The notes below the pieces were generated by a model, which did not search any database, was not told the origin of the DNA, and was given only the letters and a program-made list of their open reading frames with translations. A stretch of 64,000 nt of DNA from Marsupella aquatica (lineage: Eukaryota > Marchantiophyta), in contig OZ316893.1 of NCBI GenBank assembly GCA_973895155.1, positions 14,322,001 through 14,386,000 on the forward strand, in the 5' to 3' direction. Position numbers and translations under genes: made by a program. This document shows, piece after piece, positions 1 to 9,971 of this stretch (its first letter is position 1; the number at the start of each line of letters is the position of its first letter).

Positions 1-1140
1 TCGTGGGGAACTGGATTGCTCTGAAACAAAGGAATTGCACACTCTCACCATCAATGCATCTCGAAAATTCTAATTTGGCAAGTTCATTGCTGAAGTAGAG
101 CTTCGACACGGAATTTGTTTGCATCAATTTAATCAAACGTTGAAAGCCCCACAATGTAAGCTTGGATAATGGGAAACAAGGACGTCAGATAAATTTACAC
201 GGTCTGTGATCATGAGAGGGAAAGGACCAAAAGATCCAAACAGAAATCGAATTGATAGATGATGGGGACCCACCAGGAAGGGATTCAAGAATGACCGAGA
301 GTTGGAGAATTTCTGCGAGCATTGCAAAGCAGCAGACCAAAGCATTCGATGTCTCATATTGTCCCCTCCCCAATCAATCTACCACAAGACAGACCACCAA
401 TCGTTCAGCGACGAGCCAAATCAATCCCGATTCGCCTCCTCCTTTCACGACTTCACTACACAGCTCCAATTCTGCCATACTACAATTCCCCCACCCCTCA
501 AATTGCTCGCACGCTGGCTCCCTGGATGCACACCACCCTACCAATCCAACTCCACCACGAGAAGTTCGCCAATTATTCCCGATTTCCAGCTGCCGTCAGC
601 AGTACATTCCACCTGCTCAAATCCGACACCAAACGAAGGAAAAGCTCCGTGTACAGTAACAATAATTTAACGCACCCCGAGGCCTTTGCAGACTCTCGAC
701 TTCAATTGCTGTCAGCAGAAGCAGATTCCACCTCCTCCGGTCGAACAAAACGAAGACTAAGATCCTTCTACAGGGTCAAACACTCACTGGTTTTCCCGAC
801 TGATTCGAGAACGATAATGCGCAAGAATTGAAGTCCGGATCACTGTCAGTCGAAGAAGTGAAGAACCCAACAAGAGGGAAAATGATTAGGTGGGGACTCA
901 TTTGTCCCCAGTAAATTAAATTGACCTTGGGGTACCTTTACTCTCACCTCGTTCGTCGAAACTTGTCACTTCCTCACTCGTCGAGCTGTCATACGGACAT
1001 CGAGGCCGTTGAGGATTTTGAGAGCAATTTTGTCATGATCGGAGCCGTCCGTACTCTTCGAGGAATGGAAATTAGCTTTAAGGTTTGAGGATTTTTCTTT
1101 TCCGCAAAAGTGTCGAGGGCACCAAAACCAGCTTAGGCAG
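1..1140. other. Unassigned left flank
   Basis: No gene is recognised. Around 252-831 all three forward frames are open for 120-170 codons at once, which points to chance openness in stop-poor sequence. The translations are rich in Ser, Pro and Thr and show no domain. An exon of a gene extending left of the window cannot be excluded. Confidence 0.4.
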
Positions 1141-1882
1141 TTTGCTCTTAAACCACCACTGGGGCCATCTCCAATATTTCTTCCTTTTTCACATTCTTCA
1201 TCTCTATGGTGAGACTTTGCTCCACAATTTTGAGAAAAAGGACTAGGAATGGTGAAAGGACTAGAAATGGTGAAAGGCCTAGTGGCTCTTGAAACCCAAT
1301 TGGATTTCCAAAGTGGACCAGCATAGAATGTCTGAAAAAACTAGGGAAGCAGCTTTTACACTTTGGATCTTTGACACTTGCAACCAGTTTCAAATAACTT
1401 TTTGAAAGCTGTATTTTTTTTTAAGGAAAGGGTCAAACAGAGTACAAACAAACAAACAAACAAATGAGGTCAAAAAAGAACAAAAACCAAACTCAAAAGG
1501 ATTGAACCAAGAGATACCCCTAAAACCCTAGAAAGAGGCCACCCAAATTATGGACCTAGGTCCTCATCAAACCTAGCAAATGTGGTAAAAGTTAATGGTC
1601 CACATCAAGTGTTTAAACTAACTGGGCAACTCTGATTGGAATAACTGACCTGGTGGAAGTCTTTGGTCGTGCTTAATTGACTCAAGGAGTCCTGAACAAA
1701 AGTACACCACTCTCTCCCCAAAATGATGTGTCCTTTGTAAAAGAAAACCTCACTCTCATGCCCAAACTATTCACGGCCATGTGTGAAGAAGGAGATGCCA
1801 AACATATTTATTATCTAATTTTAGATAAATAATTTTTGAGCATCAGAATGATATCCCTAGATTTGAGTACATCAGTGATATA
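1141..1882. other. Unassigned, with probable LINE tail remnant
   Basis: Within this stretch, 1411-1560 read on the minus strand resembles the 3' untranslated end of a LINE: T-rich text, a (GTTT)n run and a terminal A-run that appears as poly-T at 1411-1422 on the + strand. The (CAAA)n microsatellite at about 1447-1470 belongs to it. No coding remnant is seen. The rest is featureless. Confidence 0.3.
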
Positions 1883-2060
1883 TATCACAGTGCCCAAGAG
1901 CAAAAAACAAAAAACAAAAAACTCCTAACCTGGAGACAAGCTCCCAATGGCAAAGCAACCCCATGAAGGGAAGGAAAAGAGGGGAAAGGACCCCAAGAAA
2001 AACAAGCCAAGGGTATCAGTCTGATTCTGCTGAATGAGTCAGTGGCTAGGTGAGAAAAAT
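1883..2060 (-). mobile_element. 3' end fragment of a non-LTR retroelement, related to the copy at 16.1 kb
   Basis: The text starting TATCACAGTGCCCAAG and continuing through GAAGG-GAGGAAAA and CCCAAGAAAAA-AAGCCAAGGG recurs at 16103-16190, where it marks the low-coordinate (3') end of the minus-strand reverse transcriptase element. This copy also holds a CAAAAAA run and about 50 bases absent from the other. It is therefore read as a short 5'-truncated insertion of the same family. The upper boundary is not defined. Confidence 0.5.
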
Positions 2061-2631
2061 GGGCTAAGGGCCATCTTGCATATGCAAGGTCCTTTGATTT
2101 TTGGCCCTCAAATGAACCCGTGGCATCTCTAAATGAAGCGACAAGCCGGCAGTCCTGATGGCATCTTTGGAGGATATGCAAGGGCAAGGGCCGGAAATTT
2201 TCCAGCCCTTGAGGTCCCAGACTTTGAACTTTGAATAAAACAAAATGGAAGTAGATCCCCTACTCAATAAGCACTTCACACATAAGGTGTTATGATTGTG
2301 TTTAGATCCTGGGGCCACACTTTTTCCCTACATCTGTGGGCTGCTAAGGGTCCCGTGGGCTACTGAGGGTCGCATTTTTCAGGACTCTTGCACATGCAAG
2401 ACATCCCTAAGGAAACACACAAAAAAACTACAGTAGCCAATCTTTCCTGGGAGTTGGAATCTCTTGAATTTTAGTAAAATAAAACAAAATATTAAAAAAC
2501 TAAAAGATGTCGTCACGAGTACACTATGAATCAATCAACCAGTCAATACCGTACATGAAGCGCATGCAATGCTGTGTATTATACGCATACGGTACAGGGC
2601 GGTGGACGCGTGACTCCATGAATCCACGCAA
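2061..2631. other. Unassigned intergenic sequence
   Basis: No coding region, RNA gene or clear repeat is seen. Short reading frames on the minus strand have no recognisable domain. Confidence 0.4.
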
Positions 2632-2757
2632 CGCAACTTATCCGTTTTCTGGATTTTTATCCTCGAAAGGAATACTTTAGTAGCTTTACGCAACTAACCC
2701 TTTTTTGGTTATTTTTGTCTTGGAAGGAATGCTTTACGCAACTTATCCTTTTGGGGT
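2632..2757. repeat. Degenerate tandem repeat, about 50-57 bp unit
   Basis: Three successive units each begin with ACGCAACT(T/A)A and continue through a T-rich stretch to GAA(A/G)GGAAT(A/G)CTTT. The third is truncated. The unit length varies between 48 and 57 bases. Confidence 0.6.
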
Positions 2758-4210
2758 CGTTGTGATGATTTGGGCCGGCGACAGAAACGTGGTGGAGTTC
2801 GTGGTGAATTGGAAGCTGGCCACTTAGCTTGAAAGGGACTGGAACGTTGAGGTTGGCCAAGGCCAAAGCCCCCAAGCCAAAAGTACCTGAATTTGCTACA
2901 ATTCCATTTATCTAACCTAAATATACACTCCAACACTTTTATTAATCTTGATAATTGAGTTGTCATATTTTACTAGTGTAAACCTAAACTAATTATAGGC
3001 AGCTTGAAACAATATAATGGTCAACATCTGGTCAGGTTTCATCATTGGATGGTTTTCTATCTCCTCTACCGTGACCCGCAACTAACACCATTTCCAAATA
3101 TTGGGTTGGATCTCTTACTTTGTTCCTGCTCTGCTCTGACTCCTCTTGTTTGGCTGGCCCACTCTCCTGGTCCCGTGCTCAAAAGTGAGATGGGGTGATA
3201 AGATTCACTTGAAGATAGTGATGACCGTCCGATGAAGAAAACTTTGCAATTTGTTGTCCACTGGATGATTCCAAACTAACCAGAATTACTTTGCTTAACC
3301 ATTCATGAAAAAGATAACAATGTACTAATTAACTGGAAAGAGTGGCATGGTATGTAATTGGACAGAAAAGAGTGACAATGTAGTAAGTCTCAAGAGGTTG
3401 TATAATTATGTGACAGGGTACTCACATGTGAATCTGTTGCACACATAAAAGAAGTCATGAAATCACATAGAAAAGCCAGATATGGTGAGCCAAGATCTCC
3501 TGGAAGTCCATGTAGTGGCAATGGCTAAAACTAATTACCAAGTAAATAATACAAGGAAGTATCTAACCTCTTTTACTCAATGTTCATGAAAGGGTAAGTG
3601 TATAGTTGAGAGTGAGACAATAATACAAATGTATCCAATATATATTATTATTTTGAGGGGGTTTGGGGGCTTGTGGGAAGGAATAGGAAGGAACAAGAGA
3701 GGGGGGAGGGAAATTACTCTCCTTGGAGAACTGTGTGTATAATTTGGGGTTCAATTCCCCACCAGAGTTCTTATTTTGTTACCTTAACTCGGATTAGGAA
3801 GAATTGTGCTTGATATTCTGGAAAGTTTTTGTGATTAACAGTTCTGCAATTGAACAGTGCATAATTTTCTGGAATTGTTCTACAATTGACAATTTTTCTA
3901 CTATCTTAATTAACAGTTCAACTCTTGCAGCTGTTGTCTTAAATGTTCTTCCCGACATTGCTTGTTTTTGGGCAAAATGCAAACTTAAATGTTTTTAGTG
4001 GGGGGGGGGGGATTTTTTAAATAAATAGAATTACTTTTTGGACTAGAGGGGTGAAAAATCACTCCAGAGGATGTTTGTTTGAGAAATGTCTTACTGTAAA
4101 TGCTGATCAATAATTTAATTTCCCATAAAAAATCTGGAAAAAAAGTAAACATGCATTTTCCATTCCTTTTTTGTCTTGTAGTGATGTGTAGCTGACCATT
4201 GCATATCTCC
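2758..4210. other. Unassigned AT-rich intergenic sequence
   Basis: Nothing coding is recognised. The stretch contains simple-sequence patches such as a G-run near 4001-4010 and a purine-rich block near 3655-3715. ORFs near 3.8-4.0 kb on both strands are short and unconserved in appearance. Confidence 0.4.
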
Positions 4211-4620
4211 AGTTTTTAATAACACTAGCCCCGACTACCCGTTCTTTGAACGTGAATAGCAGGGAGGACAATAAAAATGTCACCAAAATATATTCCTTAT
4301 TCATATATTTTGAGTGTAATGAAATGATAAAAAATATATCATGCATATCATCATTTTAATAATCAGACATAACATACCATAGTACTTTTTTCCATGCACA
4401 TCCGTAGTTTTTCTATCTTACATCCCACTTATGCACATATAATATGGTGGGGCCATAGAGATCAATTTTTAATATAAATAGAAATCATAACAAAAACAAT
4501 CATGATTATCATTTGACATGACATTGATCATAGACATCAATTTTCTCGTCATTCCACATGATGAGCCATGGAGTTACGGTCTAGAGGTTTCATTCTAGAA
4601 GCCTAGGCCCCAACTCTAGC
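4211..4620. repeat. Dispersed repeat, copy 1
   Basis: The series CCCGACTACCCGTTCTTTGAAC, GGAGGACAATAAAA, TATTCCTTATTC and later GGTGGGGCC-TAGAG and CCCCAACTCTAG recurs in the same order at 5159-5545. The two copies are about 940 bases apart in direct orientation and have diverged by many substitutions and small indels. No coding capacity or terminal repeats are seen, so the class is unknown. Confidence 0.6.
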
Positions 4621-4685
4621 TTGTAGTTGCAGATTTATAAGTAAGATTACTCTAGCTTGTAGTTGCAGATTTATAAGTAAGATTG
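4614..4685. repeat. Perfect 36-bp tandem duplication
   Basis: The unit CTCTAGCTTGTAGTTGCAGA... occurs twice head to tail with a period of 36 bases (starts at 4614 and 4650) and no visible mismatch. It lies at the end of dispersed-repeat copy 1 and is young compared with that repeat. Confidence 0.85.
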
Positions 4686-5158
4686 AATGGGATAAAAATG
4701 CAAGATTAAATGTACAGCACATGCCAAAGAATAGTACAGATTTCACACAATGAAAAGTAAGTACAAGTGCACAAGTATTGAACAGTTGTGCACATAAGAT
4801 ACATATTTCATTGTCCCTAATGACACTCAAATGAGTAAAAGGTTGTTCACATAAGAGGTACAGAAGGTACTCACTTGTCTTAGGTAAGGACAATAAAAAG
4901 CATAAACTTAAGACACAAAAGGATGAGGACAACTTATACAGTAAGTGTCCACATTTGTAAGCATTATTTCTCTCTCATTACAGAATAGATAGAATCTATC
5001 TCCATAATCTAACCTCTAGAAAAATTTGCTGAAGTGCTTGGATGCACTCTATTCAACTCTGTATCCAATGGGAAAGGAGATTAAAAAACCTTGTTTAAGA
5101 GAGGTGCCCAAACAAATTAGAATCTAAATAATACAAGTGATACACCTTGTTATGGAAA
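4686..5158. other. Unassigned AT-rich spacer between repeat copies
   Basis: No gene or clear repeat is seen between the two copies of the dispersed repeat. Confidence 0.4.
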
Positions 5159-5545
5159 CTATCCCAGACTACCCATTCTTTGAACATGTGACTGTAGAGG
5201 AGAGGACAATAAAATGTAACAAAACATATTCCTTATTCTCATTCTTTAAATATTAATGAAATGATTAAAAAACAATGATTCATGTGCAGAATATACCATC
5301 ATGTCTATGGACATTTTCTTTACATGCATATATACTTTGGTGGGGCCCTAGAGTCATGGCCTAGAGTTTAGGCCCTAGAATCACATTAGATTTAAAGTAT
5401 AAACAATGTTATCTCAGTCAATTTTAAGGTTCTGAGCAAGTCCATCCAAGCTTAGCAAGTCCATCCGGGCTTTACGTACAACACGGAGGTCCATCTGGGC
5501 TTCACTCTAAAATCCTAGACCTTGACTCTAGTTTCCCCTTCGTGC
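5159..5545. repeat. Dispersed repeat, copy 2
   Basis: This is the second copy of the repeat at 4211-4620, with blocks CCAGACTACCCATTCTTTGAAC, AGAGGACAATAAAA, ATTCCTTATTCTCAT and GGTGGGGCCCTAGAG in the same order. Its distal part overlaps the left arm of the inverted repeat that pairs with 7649-7756. Confidence 0.6.
5387..5510 (+). repeat. Inverted repeat, left arm
   Basis: Starting at CACATTAGATTTAAAGTATA, this arm matches the reverse complement of 7649-7756 almost base for base, apart from an extra 20-odd base duplication of AAGTCCATCC text in this arm. The arms are 2.1 kb apart. They may be two independent insertions of one short element in opposite orientation, or the termini of one larger element. 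Confidence 0.7.
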
Positions 5546-5638
5546 TTTATTAACTCCTATAATAAAAGGTTGCCCCCTTTTTTGAAGTGGGCGTCATTCA
5601 AAATTGCAGTGTCAGAGAAAGAACTAATCAATAAATGT

Positions 5639-5793
5639 AAGGCACAAAACCAAAAGTAAATTAAATATAGTGTGTACCAAGTGTACAAAAACCATTGCAC
5701 ACAAAAAAGTAATTAAAGGCACAAAACCAGAAGTGAATTAAATTTAGCTTGGACCAAAAGGACATAAACCTTTGTACACAAAAAGAAATCAAA
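5639..5793. repeat. 77-bp tandem repeat, two units
   Basis: Two head-to-tail units begin AAGGCACAAAACCA at 5639 and 5716 and run through AGT-AATTAAAT-TAG to a GTACACAAAAA-rich end. They differ at roughly one base in six. Confidence 0.7.
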
Positions 5794-6286
5794 TGGGGGA
5801 GACCAAACACAAAAAATGGAATTAACCCCGTTGCATGCACTAATATCAAGGAGGAGCCTCACTTTACCAGAGTGTAATCATAATAATGAAAAGTCAAGCA
5901 AAATATCTTATTTGCTACAAGGAGGGGATAAGTCACTATAATATCATATACTCTAGAAATAGTCATTTACAACCTAAAAAAAGAAGGTAACCAATTCTAG
6001 CCCTTAGTAAAAATTTGTTTTTCTGGAATAGTCGGATCCATCCATACCCCTGTTAATCTCAATAACCTCTGCCCAAACTGCCTGTAACCTACCCAAACCT
6101 GACCAAGATTAAAAATTAATTATTAAAAATTGAGATTTAAAGAATTGGATATTAGCTTTATAGTTTCAAAAAAACTTGAGTTTAAATAAAATATTAACTC
6201 CTATAATACGAGGTTGCGCAAGAAAAGCCGTGGTCATCATTCAAATATAGCAGGAGAAAAAAATAGGAACGGTAAAGCATGAAAGC
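5794..6286. other. Unassigned AT-rich sequence
   Basis: No gene, RNA gene or structured repeat is recognised. Confidence 0.4.
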
Positions 6287-6881
6287 TATATAAAGGGAAA
6301 AAAATGTGACCCTCCACTTTCGCCGCTGCGTTCCCGTGTATTGCCACGCACTGAGTTCCTGTTGCCGCGCTAAAAGCCCTCAACTTGCCCTCGACTCACC
6401 TTGCGATGAGCCTGAGTGGACTGCGGCCAGATCGACCTCCCCACTAGAGGGCCCTAGTGCCGACCTCCCCGCCTTGCCCCGCAATGAGCCTGAGTCAACA
6501 GCTGGCCGTTGGTCGACAGCCACCGCTGACCTCCCGGCAACCAAGGTCGCCCAATTTTTCCCCGGACAGCTGACCATCTCCGCAACCCAACTGGCCCTGA
6601 CAGCAGGGGCGGCGACTCCCTCCGCGCTCCGACCCAAAAAAATCAAAGTTTCCCTCAATCGCCCCGACTCCGCAATTGAACTCCAGTCCGCGGCCTCCCC
6701 CCTGATCATTAAACCACAACTGTCCTTCAAAAGCTATGGGTTACCCATAGTTACCATTAAAAGGAGATTTTTCCTGAAATTGTGGAACAAACTGGCATGC
6801 CAGAGGAGAAGAGCCATTGAAATGTGGAAAAGATGTGAGGTCTTGGACACTTCCCCTTATATAGGGCAAGTTGTGGTTTAA
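6287..6881 (+). other. GC-rich island with TATA-like box and an open frame lacking ATG
   Basis: A TATATAAAG box at 6287-6295 stands directly before a GC-rich stretch in otherwise AT-rich DNA. One frame is open from 6306 to 6881 (191 codons) but has no ATG until close to its end. The translation (Ala-, Ser- and Pro-rich, then basic) has no recognisable domain, and a 116-codon frame is open on the other strand over part of the same bases. It may be a promoter and first exon remnant carried by the Helitron that ends at 7350, or chance openness in GC-rich DNA. Confidence 0.25.
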
Positions 6882-7152
6882 CCGGTGATGGAAGCGACTA
6901 CCCCCGGGTTTGGATCAGGTCCAGGCATCCTAAACATGGATTTCAGGTCTAGGCACCTAGATTTTGTCCAACAGTCAGGCCTTATAAAACTACACCACCC
7001 CTGGCCATAAGTAAGCTCATTTCTATGGTTCCAAGTGTTGGCCCAGCCCTAGGCCTTGCTATTACCTCTTGCCACTAGGTTTACCACTCAAAGGCGCGTG
7101 GGTTTGGGGCCAAAATATCGGGACCAAAGTCAATCCAGGGGTGGCAGGTCTT
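6882..7152. other. Unassigned sequence before the Helitron minisatellite
   Basis: No coding feature is recognised. It probably lies inside the Helitron that ends at 7350, but no 5' terminus was found. Confidence 0.3.
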
Positions 7153-7350
7153 CAATGATGTCTTGGCTGACACGACATCTTTTTTTCTCAACGACCTCTT
7201 AGTCGACACAACATTTTTTTTCTCAACGACCTCTTGGCCGACACGACATCTTTTTTTCTCAATGATGTCTTGGCCGACACGACATATTTTTTCTCAAAAA
7301 CATCTTGGACGACACAACATCTTTTGTGCAATGCACGGGTATTGAGCTAG
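7153..7350 (+). mobile_element. Helitron 3' terminus with 36-bp minisatellite
   Basis: Five 36-bp units of the type TCAACGACCTCTTGGCCGAC followed by ACGACATCTTTTTTTC run from 7153 to 7325. They lead straight into the hairpin GTGCAATGCAC at 7326-7336, ten bases, then CTAG at 7347-7350 and a T. A short hairpin 10-12 bases before a terminal CTRR, with insertion before T, is the known 3' signature of Helitrons. The same hairpin and ending occur in reverse at 28249-28273, so this is a family. The 5' TC end was not found, and no Rep/helicase coding sequence is visible, so the element is non-autonomous or truncated. Confidence 0.7.
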
Positions 7351-7648
7351 TAAGTAATATTACTGTGTATTACACCTTTTTATTGCACTTGTGTACACAC
7401 CACTAGGCTTATTGATCTGAGCTCATAATACTCATGGGAATATTGATTTTGACCAACCCTTGCTCAAAGTTCCCCTAGCACTCAACCACACAAAACTGAC
7501 TAGGGTAAAGATTCATCCACTAGCTCTGGATTGCAACTCCAATCTTGACAGCTACAGTAAATTGCAGACTGGTATTATCAAAATGCTAGAATACATAATG
7601 CCCCTAGTGATATTTCCCTTTGTATTATTCAATGCATTCTTGGGAATC

Positions 7649-7756
7649 TGAAGCTTGGATGGACCTCCGTGTTGTATGTAAAGCCCGGATAGACTTTCTC
7701 AGAACCTTGAAATTGACTGAGATAACATTGTTTATACTTTAAATCTAATGTGACCT
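7649..7756 (-). repeat. Inverted repeat, right arm
   Basis: This is the reverse complement of the arm at 5387-5510. It ends at AAATCTAATGTG, the mirror of the outer end CACATTAGATTT of the left arm. Confidence 0.7.
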
Positions 7757-9378
7757 ATAAATGGTCTCCTTACCATTTGTAAACAGTTTCCATTACATTA
7801 CCAAACGGTTCCCTTGGTATGAGCAATTGCCCTCTTTTTGTATGGGTTGCAAATGTAAACATTAGGACGCGTCGGTACTGGTTTTGAGCCCAAATGCACA
7901 CGCAATCAGTTTGGCACGATATGCAATACAGTTAGATATGACTCTTTAAAGCATTATGCTGTTGCTGTATACTTTGGCAAGGAAAAACTTTTGCAACAGA
8001 TAACATTAGGAAATGCACTATTGCACCATGCCTGATGAAGTGCGTCATCTAGTAAAGTCCTAACTTATTCGTTAGTAAGAGCCCGTGTTTTTATTAGTGC
8101 TTGGTTGCAACAACTTGATGACCTTGAACCTGAAAGATTTCAAGACGTCATGTCATTACTCAAGAATACCAGTTTTCACTCAACCACTTCCCCAATTCCA
8201 AGTGTTAAGGAAATCATGAATTATAATATTTGACCATCTTTGTGTTCATCAAAAGTGGAACAAATTATCCCCCAAAAGTCTTAAACTTTGTCAGTAAATA
8301 GACTGGACATGAGAGACCATGTTGGAACCATTTCAGCTTAAAGGAGGATCCACAATTTCTTCAAATCAATTGACACATATGTCAAATTCAAAGGTAAGGA
8401 GTCTATTGCAAACACTTGGTGACTTTGACTACCCTGTCAAGTAAGTCTTCAAGATGTCATACACTTCTTGAAAATGCACTATTAACTCAAAAAGTTTGTG
8501 ACAAGTTGACGGTTTTCGTAGAAGGCGGGCTTGAATTTGTGATATGGGAGCACTAGAGTGACACACATGTTTTTGATCACACCTTCCATCCTCGCTTCTG
8601 TCTCAATCATCCATTTTCAACATTACAATGAGCAAAGGATATCTTCAAAAAACATGACTTGACGTCTTGACTACTCTGTCCACAGGGTAGTTAAAATCAT
8701 CAAGTAACTATGATACGCCCGTCTGGCTCCTTTCTCTTTTTGGTGTAAACTCAAGGATCACTTCATGCTGTCCATGGCTATGGGCAGGGACAACTTCTCT
8801 GTCCATCTAGGCTTCAAATTTGCATTCTTGGAGAATAATGCCCCATCAAGATTTGTATCACCTCCTTAGTAAAATTGTCGGGAAAATTGTTCTCTACTGT
8901 ACTTTCACTAAAGCTACTAAAAGTAGATAAAATCAACTAGGCCTTACAATGCATCTAGGTCATACTTCCGGAACATTGTGGGGCAATAATAGCCCATTAA
9001 AATTTCAGCTGAAGCTCTCTTGTTGGGGGACATTATATACCATAATGCTTTTAGACAAGATTTCGTTATATGAAGTCAAGCAGATTCCGATGAGTGTGGG
9101 ACAGAACGATACCACGTCCCCCTATCAAGGTGCAGAGATGGTGCCAATGAAGATTGACAGACTTCACTGTAGCAAGGAACCAAATAAGTCGGCATGCAGT
9201 GACATTCCCATATATACTCACAGGAGCTCATCTTGTGGTCAGTGCCCTTCCCTTTGAAGAGTTGTTGCACACGTTCCTTTCTTCTTGACAACTTGGTGTC
9301 CCTACCCTAACCAGAGCGGCTATTTGGGGAAGGAAGAAGAGGGTGGGAGAGAGGGAGCGAGGGACTTACTGCAGAACA
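7757..9378. other. Unassigned intergenic sequence
   Basis: No gene is recognised. ORFs near 8949-9291 overlap on opposite strands and show no domain. Confidence 0.4.
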
Positions 9379-9831
9379 GAGAGTAGGGAGGGGTGTGGAT
9401 CTCATTTAGTTAGAACATGGAGTAGGGAGGGAGTGTGGATGACTTCATTTAGTCTCACAGTCAAATGATGGGAACTGCAAATCCCCAAGGCATATATGGG
9501 TAGCACAGGCATTGGGGATCATCATTGGAAATTTGTAGGATGGTATGTCAATTGAGTGTCACAACCATATCAGGTACCCCTCACAGATATCAGGTATCCC
9601 TCACAGAGATTAGGTATCAGCCTACGATATCAATGATTACAAATAGGATTGAAGTGACTTAGCAAGGTCGTTGAGTTGTGGACTTAGAGTATTGAAGCCA
9701 TCATTTTTTGAAGGACTCGGCATGGGTCGCCAAATGTTGCCCAAAGGGACTCAGTGAGGTCGCTGAGTTGTAGACTTAGAGTATTGAAGACATTAATATT
9801 GTTTGAAGGACTTTGGCCAGGGTTGTTGAAG
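9379..9831. repeat. Cluster of small tandem duplications
   Basis: Three local duplications are visible. GAGTAGGGAGGG-GTGTGGAT occurs twice near 9380-9440. ATCAGGTA(C/T)CCCTCACAGA occurs twice near 9569-9606. A unit of about 98 bases, ending GACTTAGAGTATTGAAG and TTTGAAGGACT, occurs twice between about 9655 and 9820. All are noncoding. Confidence 0.6.
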
Positions 9832-9971
9832 GGATTCAACGAAGTTGTTGAAGCGATGTATGCGCTTGGTGAAGACGTTGAGCTCAGCTAATATAAGTGA
9901 CTAATTACTTATATGGTTAACAACCTCTCAACTCTTAAAGAAGTTTGACAATATAAGACACATTGGAAAGA

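Noticed and set aside
252-831. Three overlapping forward frames of 122-169 codons
   Set aside because: All three frames are open together and none shows a domain or a splice context. Stop-poor, C-rich sequence explains them.
3690-3780. tRNA-like GGTTCAATTCC box
   Set aside because: No cloverleaf can be folded around it and the A box is missing.
7163-7345. 60-codon forward frame with repeated SWPTRH text
   Set aside because: It translates the 36-bp Helitron minisatellite, whose period is a multiple of three.
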